Of a DNA stretch of 64,000 nucleotides, positions 36,101-46,800 are shown piece after piece. Where the stretch lies: the NCBI GenBank assembly GCA_019096065.1, contig JAGUCH010000008.1, positions 5,027,001 to 5,091,000 on the forward strand. Reading direction: 5' to 3'. Below the pieces are notes generated by a model. That model ran no database searches, was not told the origin of the DNA, and saw only the letters and a program-made list of their open reading frames with translations. The DNA is from Paracyclopina nana. Its lineage: Eukaryota; Arthropoda; Copepoda; Cyclopoida; Cyclopettidae. Position 1 is the stretch's first letter, and every line of letters begins with the position of its first letter. The translations under genes were made by a program, and so were the position numbers.

Positions 36101-37502
36101 CAAAGATAGGATGGAGATATTGCCCCTTTTCCTTCTTGCGCAGAACAAAAGATTGGCAGTCGAGACAGAAAAAGGAAAATTCATGACGAGTATAATGCAA
36201 CAAATTATCAACTTATCCTGCCTCAGCAATAACGCAAAATTGGCCAAGCAAGAGGGATAAAGCTGACTTCAGAAAAAAGGAGGGAGAAGATCCAGGATCT
36301 TCCAGAGTCAAAAGAGTGGAACTTGGATCATAATTTATATGGTCATTTTATGGGCTGATGGTGGCGTTTCTTTCTACTGCTACAGTCTATGTGGCTACAA
36401 TCGATGAAACAAAAAAACCCTAGTGGTACATATTTAATTTTTCCCATTTCGCGGCTTTGTCATGGGTAAGTGAGTCACTCTGTTGTTGTCGTGAAGCTAA
36501 CTCAGTGGTGTGTGATCTTTTAGCTTTTTTCAGCTGGCTCAATATTATCAATGCTCTCTGAAGCTGCTGCAGCTTCCATGGATGGCCATCTTCCCTGTCA
36601 ACTTGGTGTAATTTGAGAGATTTATATCGCTTCATAGTCGGCACGACTGGTATGTGTGTTAGAGCTGCTGCTAGAGGAGGATCGAGGAGCAAAAGCAGCA
36701 GCAGGAACAGAGATGGAAAAAGGACCAAGAAAATGTCAAAATATTGGCTGGCATTTCAAATATTTCCACTTTGCCTGCTGCTCTCTTTTTTATCCTTATT
36801 AAAGTTGGATGGCAGCACAATGAAAAAAGGATCAACATGACACCATGCGATTTCGAATCCTACAGAGGTTGTAATAAATATTTCCTTATAAATGAAAACT
36901 TTGCATCCAATATCTAGACTCCAATAGCAGGGATAGCTCAAACCTACAAAACTACTATATAAGTTCTTAGAAAAGGTAGAAATTATGGCTGAATTCAAAG
37001 AGAAATGGGATCTGTTTTAAAAAAGCAAAAAATATTTCCCATTTTGCTTTGGTGGCATTTGGAATTTTAGCTTCTGTGGTGGTAATGGCTATAAATATGC
37101 CAGTCACACAACAAGCCTTTTGGCATCTCACACATGAAATGGGCTCCTATTTACGTAGTTTTATTACTGCCTTCCCTTATTTCTGGCGAAGAAGAAGCAG
37201 CCAGGAAAAAGCAGAAGAAAATCATTAAAGCGTGTTAGGATCTCTTTTCTACCCTCAATTATGTTGTGGCCATTGATGGGCTGATCCATGAGCCCTGACA
37301 TCCTCCTTTATTGGGAGAAGAACGGATTTCAACTCAAGACGGGATGAGAAAATGGTCGTTTGTGGTAGGGGCCAGCAGCAATCTCATGTGGGGAAGGCTC
37401 ACTGCTGCTGAATAGGGTCTTCTTCCAAATGGTCATAGACACAGCAGCCAAAAATGGGGGCAGCAGGATTTAAAATGCAGCCCCCAATTCATCGGAACTT
37501 AC
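33110..37502. other. Gene-poor region, inferred intron
   Basis: No supported coding sequence besides the flanking exons. It holds CTCF pair C (35734-35819) and a small hairpin (35398-35445, CTCCCAAAAATAC and its inverse). Confidence 0.4.
35734..35819. promoter_or_regulatory. Paired inverted CTCF-like element (copy C)
   Basis: TCACCAGGTGGCGC at 35734-35747 and GCGCCACCTGGCGG at 35806-35819, offset 72. CTGGCAGCC follows the first core after 11 bases, then a GC-rich palindromic centre of GGCCGGCGGGCC type. It lies in an otherwise gene-poor, AT-rich stretch. Confidence 0.6.
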
Positions 37503-37567
37503 TTGACATATGCGGGCTTTTTCTCGAGCATTTAAAAAGAAGCGCATTACAAGCTTGGGCTCTGCAG
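37503..37567 (-). CDS. Probable exon of an unidentified minus-strand gene
   Basis: 65 bases after TTCTTCAG and before GTAAGT encode AEPKLVMRFF and LNAREKARICQ. It begins in phase 1, matching the donor of the GC-rich exon at 42290-42435, and contains the first ATG of the chain (MRFFLNARE..). Identical exon length (65) and compatible phases with 33045-33109 support one gene. Function unknown. Confidence 0.45.
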
Positions 37568-38863
37568 CTGAAGAAGACAATTTAAGCAAATATCCATGAG
37601 GAAAGCTAGTCAAAATTGCTATATAGGATTATGCTGTGTAGTGATGCCAGTTTCGGACCAAAAATGTGAATATCCTATACAAACTTGCTTGAATAATTTC
37701 CCCGAATTATTATCGACCAGGTGAACGGGGCCTTAGCTTTGAGCAGAAATGTTTAAGTTTAAAATCAAGAAATGTTTGCTTACGTTTAGACAATTGCGAT
37801 ATCGAAGACTAGAAGCAAAAAATATCTTCAGTACTAGTCATTAAACATATCGTACATTCTGGAAAGTTTGTTGGCTAAAAAAGTCATTTCAACGTACCAT
37901 GATAGAAAAGTAGATGAACACCGACAAAGTCTGCAGATCAGAAAAAAATGGCCGAAGGCTCTCGAATAGTAAGAAGTAATGAGTGGTTTGAGATGGGATG
38001 CAATCACCAAATTGGGAGTAGGAATGCGAGCAGAGCATCAGCTATAATTGGACGACAGCAGAAACAACCCTTCACTTTAGAAAATATAGGGTGCAGAAAA
38101 AAATGCCACCACAAATGAAGCATTTAGAGGAGATGGAAAAGAGGCTTTTTTCCAAAGAGCTGCTGCTGCTGCTGCTGTAAAGTTATCCATCACTGTCAAT
38201 CTCCACGTGGTTTTCTCTTCAAATAGCGAAAAAATTGAGCGTCCAGCCCTAAATAGCTGATAGGCTGATTTATGGCCCATTATTTTCTTTAACTGCTTGC
38301 CCTGAAATTTGTCAGAGCTAGACGCCATATCCATGCTAGCTCAGATTCAGGCAAAGATTAGAGCTGAAAACCCTTTGATGATAATGCAGGACTTGCACTG
38401 ACAAAATTATGACCTTCTGCTTTGCTATGAAAAGTAGAATTTGGATTTTCCTCAACCACCTCTCCATTCTAATGACAATAATAAAAGAGTTGTAAGATTA
38501 TTAATGGCTTCCATCCACGTTAATGCTAGTATCTGCGATTCCTCTGTAGGAAAGAAGAAGAAGGACTCGATTGACAAATAACTCAATTCTCTGTCAAAGC
38601 ACCAAATTAACTGGCTTGAAGGGTACAAATGAAAAAACATTTCAAAAACTACTGCTGCTGCTGCTGCTTCTGCAAACCATACATACCAAGGAAAAAAGTA
38701 GGGGAGGACATGACAAATGCCCATGAGAGCTGAGTATATGACCACAGCCATTTGTGGATCTTTTCCAAGTCATTTTCAATAAAAATCAAACTCTCATTTC
38801 AGCGGTGAATTTCCACTCGGTGGTTTCAGCTGAGAGAGTGCAAAAAAGGGCTATAATCAAAAT
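37568..38863. other. Gene-poor region, inferred intron
   Basis: AT-rich with short GCTGCTGCT runs near 38160 and 38655. No supported gene. Confidence 0.4.
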
Positions 38864-40283
38864 GGGTATACTGCCTAAAGGCACCAAGGGCAAAGGCATT
38901 ATGATTAAAGGCTCCCTGATAAAAAGCGCGCTGATGAAAGGCATGATGGGCAAAGGCAACATTGGCTAAAGGCACAAATTGTCAAAGGCACTTTTAAGCA
39001 ATAAAAAGTAATGCCACTAAACCACAATTGTTCCCTGTGCCACAAAACTCTGGATCATTTGACAGTTATGTTGGACTAAGTTTGCTCTTTAACAATTAAC
39101 CAAGATTCCTTAATCCCCATTTTCAAATCATTCGTCAAATTGCATCAAATTCCCTATTAAGAAACTCGATTGATTCTATTTAAAGTTTGCCAGAGTCTTC
39201 GGGTCTGTATAAATATAGATGACTTAGATGATCATCTTTGTCATCTATATTTGTACTGTTTTCTGTCCAAACATAGAGGATTTTAGCCAAAAGTCATCTA
39301 TATTTGTACCGCCAATCTCCTGCACTACACAGAAGGTTAAAAGCGGGCCAAAAACTCGCGTAGAAATTCGTTAAATTTTAAGCACTCGATAGAAATGGCT
39401 GGTAAATGCCTGGATATTAAAAAGTTCAAAACTCTCTCTTAATTACTTCATTTAAGTCATTTTTTTGCCGTATTCACATTGCTTAAATTGAATGGAGACC
39501 GTTTGATGATGAAAACAACAAAACTCGTCATTTGTTGTCATACTAAAGAGGGCTTAAGAAGTGGGTACTTTTTTAATCCCTTAGATCTCGAGAAGAAATC
39601 CACAGAAATAAAAAATATTTTTGTTTCAAGAATATTCATAATTAAAAATTAAATTAACAAGCTGAGCAGAGTGCAACAAGCTGCGACAAAGGATGCAAAT
39701 TCAAATCTTAAATTACTTCCTTCGAAGAGCATTCATGAGCCCATCAGCTGCTTGACGGAAAAAATAAGTGACAAGTTATCGTGCGAGTTTTTCGCTACTT
39801 TTAACCTTCTGTGCACTAACAAGATGTGTATGTAAATATAGATGATATTTTGTTGTCATACATGTATGGACTAATTTAGATGGTTACAATCAGCTATGAT
39901 GAGCTACTTTTAAACTAATGTTAAGCTAGTTTTAGAATTCATGTGAATTCCTCTCCCCAATGCGCATAAGACAATTTTCCACCTAATTACACTTCCATGT
40001 TTCTCCGTTTTCAGTAAACCAAATAAACTGAATTTTTGCACGTGATTTTCATTTTGCTAGGGCTACAACTTTTCTTAATAACATTTTTCTAAAATGCTAT
40101 TTCTGCTGCCAGATTTTTAACAAACCGACAAATTTTGTGATACCATTTCTTTTAGTGCCATTTTAGATAAGTTGCCTTTTATCAGTGTTGCTTTTGCCCG
40201 CTATGCCTTTAAGCAGTGTGCTTTTTAACAGGGAGCCTTTAATCATAATGCCTTTGCCCCAGGTGCCTTTACCCAGTAGAGCC
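38864..40283. mobile_element. 1.4 kb non-autonomous TIR element
   Basis: Ends GGGTATACTGCCTAAAGGCA (left) and GGCTCTACTGGGTAAAGGCA (right, opposite strand) start inverted repeats of about 110 bases built from AAAGGCAC-like blocks. Identical 8 bp flanks ATCAAAAT lie at 38856-38863 and 40284-40291. The interior holds a second inverted pair (ACAGAAGGTTAAAAGCG near 39330 and its inverse near 39800) and repeated ATATAGATGA words, suggesting a nested element. No transposase seen. End design resembles the element at 4182-5044. Confidence 0.8.
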
Positions 40284-40291
40284 ATCAAAAT

Positions 40292-42289
40292 TAATAACTG
40301 GTTGCTAGCCAATAGTAATTGATCACATCTGAAATTCCACGTGGTTACCTCCATTATGCATTATAAGCAACGCATGTGTGGAATTATGGCAGTAGCCAAA
40401 AATTGTCGTTCCAAATCCGCGACTATTCAAACTGAGCAACAATAGTCATATTTACAATAGATGTTTTGAGCCACATGCTTATATTCAGTGTGGCCATGGT
40501 CTTATTTATGTGCCTATTCTCGAACCCTCGCAGCACTGGGTATAATTACGTGAAATTTATAGCCCTTTCGGGGCGCTCACTCGGTCGGGCTATGTTGTTG
40601 CTGCTGCTGTTGTTGTTGTTGGGGATGGACCCGCCGCCGCCAGTGGATTACATGGCAGACGCTTATCACAAAATATGATATTACAGTCTGATACGGATAG
40701 ATGCATTATTCTGAGACATCAAGACTGATTTCAAATCAGTCCACTATGCTATAGAATTGTTTAAAACCAAATTAAGCTGGTTTTTTCACGTTCAGTTAGC
40801 TAATGAACATGCTTTAAAGTAAAATTGAAAATATTGTTGATAAGTTTACAGTGATGAAAATTTTTTAAGATTGCATGAGGAATTTTCTTTGTGGAGATGA
40901 TGTTTTTTAGGGTTCATATGTGTTTGAAATGCATTGGAAAAAGAAACCTGCTCTGGCTGCTGTATATGGACAGTTACGGACTTGTGAGAGTCGAATTTAT
41001 GAGACAGAAATGCAATGCAACACCACCTCTGCATCAGCACGTAGTTAAGGCAAATTCTAAATTGGGTATGATGATTTCTGTAACTTATTCTTCCACTGGC
41101 TCTGCTTCTGCTATTGCTGGCTCAGGCGGCATCCGGTCCAAATTGTTATGTACTTTTTATGTGCACTTAGCTACTTGTAAAATGGGACGTAAAACTCGGC
41201 GAAACGACTCCTACATTCACTCAAGCAAAAAAGAACCTTTTACCGCACACGACCGTCTGACAAATGAAGCTATTTGAATTATCACTTGCTTGGGCTTCCC
41301 AACGACCACTAACTATAAAACTTCATTGATGAAGTTTGCCAAGCAGTCAATGAAAATGAGCATTACATCCACGTTTCATGGCTTTTCATCACTAAAGTTT
41401 TCAGGTTGCCTGTGAACCTTTTCCTTTTGGCGAATTTCAGGCGAATATTTACTTCATCTATCAAATGTAGCATGTTTTTAACATAATGTAGTTAAGCAAT
41501 AGTTTTTGTAAGAGAGCCACAGCCATTCTTGCAGCTTTCAAAATACTTAGGTTCACCTGTGATATCATGACCAAAACGGATATTAGCAAACATTTTGTGT
41601 TTCCAAAATGATTTTGTACCTCTCAAAAACCTTTTTGTAGCAAATTCAAAATTCTCAGTTTCTCAGCATTTCTTTCAGATATGCGATTAAAATTTCAAGC
41701 AAAATGTCGAACCCTGCCTCAGACACTTGGCTATAAAAATGCCAGTTTGACTCCAAGGTAAATTTTGGTAAGTGCCTTTGTCAGGGCCTTTTTGAAGCAA
41801 AGGCTCGCGTGACCCTATGTGAGTTGTGACAATTAACCACAGTCCATTAGAGCGAAGACACATCGCCAGACGGTATAACTTGAAAGAAACGCTAGGCATT
41901 AATGGCACCAAGAATTATGTGACTTTCTCTGACAAATGGCATCATCGTCGGTGGAAATTACCGCGCTGCCCACAATTGTCACTTTTGCATTAGCAAAATT
42001 AAAAACGAGCGAAGCGATACGAGTGAAGGGCAACCTCCTTAAAATAATACCGATTTATGACTTCTACGAAAATTCCCAAAAAACTGACTTTGCATCAATT
42101 TCAATTGAATTGGCAATGGCTCGAATTGCGTGAAAGCCGCGGATAAAATGGAATCACTCCCGCCCTTCAGAAATAAATATTGGGCATGGAAACCAATCGG
42201 AAAACCGAGGATTGAGCCACGTCTTGCCATATTGGCTAACACCCCATCAAGTTTGCCGTTTATGAAGGACATAAAAGAGGTTGAATTAC
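40292..42289. other. Gene-poor region, inferred intron
   Basis: No supported exon. A CTG/TTG repeat at 40590-40620 and several unsupported short frames. Confidence 0.4.
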
Positions 42290-42465
42290 CTTGTAGCCAG
42301 TGAGATTTCGAGCTGGTGGTGATGCAGTTGAAGAACACTTTTTGGTGAGTCTGCTGTCGTTGTTTTGGTGGCCGCAGCCGCTCCAGTCGATGATCGCGTT
42401 TTGTCACTCCTCCCGCGCTTTTGAAGCGAAACAGCACCTCTCCCTCCCCCCAGCTTGGTTTTATA
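42290..42465 (-). promoter_or_regulatory. TATA promoter and first exon of the unidentified minus-strand gene
   Basis: TATAAAA on the minus strand at 42465-42459 lies about 30 bases before a GC-rich exon with no ATG that ends in CTACAAG followed by the donor GTAATT near 42290. This is the likely start of the gene whose candidate exons lie at 37503, 33045 and 27155, giving introns of 4-6 kb, far longer than those of the compact genes elsewhere in this window. Confidence 0.4.
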
Positions 42466-42650
42466 GTTTGTTTTTATTCGCGCTTACTTCGCTCACGTGG
42501 GCGCGTTACTCAGTCTTGACTGAGACCTGCTTCACTTCGCAGCTGAGCTGGGCTAACGCGCTATGCTTTGTGGGACTCAGCTGCAGCGCCCATTTGGTCA
42601 CTATGCTACTCTTTATGTGTATGGTAGGAGCTTTGAAGCTTCTTCCGTGC

Positions 42651-42704
42651 TATGTAGGTGGCGCTGCGAATGGTGTCAGTTTGATTCGGAGCGCCACCTA
42701 ACGG
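42651..42704. promoter_or_regulatory. Short paired CTCF-like element (copy D)
   Basis: TAGGTGGCGC ends at 42664 and the reverse core GCGCCACCTAACGG starts at 42691, an offset of 40 rather than about 72. No CTGGCTGCA module. It lies about 200 bases upstream of the minus-strand TATA promoter at 42459. Confidence 0.5.
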
Positions 42705-43823
42705 CCAAATCTTGCGTTTTATCCCAATTATTTCATCATGAAGACCCGTTTTTTATGCAGTTTCAACTCTAAAAGAGAAACTCTGTCTACTTTCATTTTT
42801 TTAAATAATACGATACGAAAACTTGAATTTTTAATGGGTGTTTTCTATTAAGCAAATTGGAGAAAAGGGTTGGTAGCATTTATGGTTTTAAACCTGGAAA
42901 TTCTGCGAGGGGATGGGAAATACCTCGCATTTAGCCAGGCAGGATCATTTTCATGAATGAAGAAAATGGTTGGTTGTGCAGCATCAGGCTTTTTTACCTT
43001 GCTTTCTTTCTCATGATGATTGGTGAATTGCTGCTTTGGCCTAGAAACTTGAAACCCGGAGGAACTGACTTATATTATCAATTATTCTTATCGGAATTTA
43101 CCTTGAAAATCTATTTTTATGAATCGATTTTCGCTTGATTAAATCTCCATATCTCCATTCAATGAGATCAGAATTGGAAAGCTGTAATAAACGATCTTCC
43201 ATTTATAAACATAATTTGCCTTTCTTGCATTTTCAATGAAATTCTCATTTACGTAGGAGAAAGGTTGCGTGTAATGCTTTCTGAAGGTTCCGATTCTCTC
43301 ATGAACTGTCATGCACTATGTACTGCAAATAATTAAACTCTTGCAATTTTCTTGCAAACCGCAAATAAAAGTAACCATCAAGAGCAAAATTTCCCACCGA
43401 AATTTGCGATGCAGGCAAGAATAAGCCATATGGGTAGCAAAAGAAAGCTTCAATCATGTTTACAAGTTGCAAGATAAACTATGAAAATATACTTAGGGTA
43501 ATGGAAACTTTTACGCTTGCTAGTACAATTTTCATTCAACTGCCAACTGACCCAAAATATTTTCGAAAGGCTTGATTAAGATCTCGAAAAATAATCAATA
43601 ACCAATTTAGAATGGAGTAATTACTTGGGGAAAGAGGAAAAACATCTACGATAGATAATGGTTATTGTCAGCCCTAGAATTCTAGTACTGCGGGTCCTCG
43701 TACATTTTGACGTACTTTAGAACTTGCAACCAAAGTCGTGTGTTTTTGTTCGGCCCCTTGAGATTATATTACCTGTGGACTTTAGTGTACAACGCCTGCG
43801 CGGTACATATTCCCAGTTGTGAC
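42705..43823. other. Intergenic region upstream of ETHE1
   Basis: No supported gene. The last 150 bases should contain the ETHE1 promoter and 5' UTR. No TATA box is clear. Confidence 0.4.
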
Positions 43824-46800
43824 ATGCCTTCACTTATCGCCAGAACTCTCTCCAGAAAAATTATCAACCTTGCTCGGCCTTTGACTGCAATCAATCTCAG
43901 TTGCAACCTTCATTCCGTCCAAGCCCAAACCGGTTTATTTCACCCCACGAATCAGCTGTTGAAGCAAAGGAACCTTGGACTAACTAGAAAAATGTCATCC
44001 GCTCAACCAACTTTTACTCCCGATTTTCTGTTCAGACAGGTAAGCAAATTGCTCGATGGACTTACTGAGTTAAATAATTTTTTGTTATTGTTTACAGTTG
44101 TTTGATAGGGACTCTTGCACCTACACCTACTTGTTGGCTGACACCGAGTCCAAAGAGGCCATTTTGATTGACCCCGTCATTGATTTGGCTGAAAGGGATG
44201 CCCAAATTATTGGCGATCTGGGCCTTAAATTGCTCTACGCTCGTAAGCTTAATCTACTTTCTATTCCGTTTTCTGGGAATCCCCACTTCTACAAGTTTAC
44301 GAAAACTTTCTCTCCAAAATTCAATTTCCCTTTTTTATGTAATATTGAAGTATTGTCCTCCTTTGCAGTCAATACCCATTGCCATGCCGATCATATCACT
44401 GGTACAGGCTTGTTGAAGAAATTGGTTCCAGGATGCCAGTCAATGATTGCCAAGACTGCAGGTGCAACTGCTGACTTGTACTTGGAGCCTGGTGACAAGG
44501 TGAAATTTGGCAAGCATACCCTGGAAGTGAGGAATACACCTGGACATACTGCAGGTGCATTATCTTTACTACATGGATCTTGAGCCTATCTCGTAAAGTA
44601 CGATAAGACATACGAGTTTTTCCTCATTGCAGGATGCGTGACATATGTGTGTCATGAGCAAGGCTGTGCCTTCACTGGAGATGCTCTCTTGATCCGAGGA
44701 TGCGGAAGAACTGACTTCCAAGAGGGAGATCCCAGCCAGCTCTTTGACTCGGTGTGGAACCAAATTTTCAGCTTGCCTGAAAACTTCAAGCTTTTCCCTG
44801 CTCATGACTACAAAGGTGAGAACATTTCAATTTAATTTTATTGCTCCCCTAAAATCTAAGCTCACATATGCAAGGTCTGATTTATTTTTCCGCTTCCATA
44901 TCTCCTGCTTATGTGCACTTATCAGTTATGCACCAATCAAATTCTTAGATCTCAAGGTTTGCCCAATTAAGATCTTTGGCTGCTGAGAACTTTGAAATTT
45001 TTACATCATGGAGACAAAAACTGACTAATTCACAAAGCTGTATTTTTGAGAAAAACTTTGCAAACCTTTTTATAGTTGCTTATGCTTAAGGATAACAATA
45101 ATAATGGACACTTAAATATCCAAAGAAAATCTTGATGTTGTATCTGGGCTTAATTTATGAATCAGACCTCAACTATTATGAATATTTTTGGTGATCCCAA
45201 GGAGTAATTGTCCTATTGAATGTTTTCAGGGCAAACTGTGACTTCTGTCATTGAGGAGAAAACTTTGAATCCAAGATTGACCAAGCCTCGTGAGGAGTTT
45301 GTCAAGATCATGAACGAGTTGGGACTTCCCTACCCCAAGAAGATCGGTAAGTGCTTTTTTCGCTTTTTATTTTGGGTTGAATCCGGACATGCATTTTGAT
45401 GGGGAACATTTGAGATCAAGTACGAGGTGTTGGACTCGCGGTGCATACGACTTGACAGGCTCTAAATGGAGTATTTCAGTGGTCCACTGTGGGCAAAGGA
45501 TTGCTTGAATTTCCCCCTGGGTGTCAATTGACCATTTGTCCCAGTCACTCTTATCCCCGAGCACATTGCCATGGATATGCAATATTCCGCCAATGTCTTG
45601 CTTCAAAGCTGCGCATGCAACTTGATACGCCATTGAGCTGCAACGATTTGGAAACACTCTATTTGCCAACTATGATTCTAAGGCCGAGATTTTTACCTTG
45701 ATGGAATGAGGCCAAGATTGACATGGTCAGCCACATTTTGAGGGCAGACCTCCCGATTATCTCCCTGTAGGACAGTGCATTTATGCTGCACTCTATTTTT
45801 GGCTAGATTTCGCTTTAAAGCTTCAACAGCTTGCGGGTTCCATTCACACGCGAATACGTGATTAGCTTTGGCATGAACGAGGTAGGTTAGAGTGAAGTAT
45901 CCGATGCCTGCAAACAGATCGACAACCGTTTGGCCTTGGCAGTCAAATCGTCCAATTCTCTGTTTCTCGGTGATATTGCCAACGCTGAACATGCTCTTGG
46001 TGATGTCCCATGTGTACAAAATGCCGTTTTCACGCCTAGTCGCCCACACGTCGTTTTCGTCCTTGCACAGTAAAAGCTCGACATTCGGCGACCTGAAGTC
46101 GTCGTTGGAAATGCATGCTTTCTTGGCCAGCCTTTGGACCTTTAGAATTTGCGCAAGACCAGGCCAAATTCGGCTGGCCTTTGCATGCCAAATTTGGCTT
46201 GTGAAAGAGTTGATGGGGAAAATTGCGAGGTCGTCGTGCTTTTCCCAGTGAGAGGGAATTTGGCGGATTAGCCCCTCTTGCCACAAATTGTCTTCCTTGA
46301 GGATCTATCACGTGAGAATTAGCCAAGGTGAAAAAAGCCGATTCTTGAGTACTTTACTTTTTGCACAAAGGCCATGATTTGCTCTGCTTGACTCGCAGGC
46401 TTGCTAAGCTCGATATCACGCTCGACCCACTCCCAGCTGACTCCCTTGAGGACCTCCTTAATAATTAGCTCATGATCCTTGCTTTTAACCGGAACCTCCA
46501 CCTTTCCCCCGTCCAGTTTACTCATTTTTCGGGCCTGATCAAAGGCCCCGAGCGCCTCAAGTTTGCTCCGCACCTCTTGGCCTTTGTCCTTAGTGACGAG
46601 GATGCAGCAGTGCACTTGCGCCATATCTGTAAAGTATATAACAATATCCACTTTTATATTATTCACTCATACTATCGTATAACATATTTTACTGAGGAGT
46701 ATTTTTGTCGTCGCGTCGCAGTTGTAAGATATATATAGTGTGTAGTTATATTAGGCTAATGATACGTCTTGATAGATCTAAATGCTCATGATCGCTTCTG

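Noticed and set aside
36420-36728. Minus-strand frame starting with a Leu-rich leader like a signal peptide
   Set aside because: The leader comes from a CTG/CTT-rich stretch, there is no ATG at its start, and the remainder shows no domain or splice support.
45347-45420. ETHE1 ending by read-through into the intron after exon 5
   Set aside because: Gives 18 unrelated residues and loses the conserved tail, while a phase-correct exon with that tail exists at 58058.
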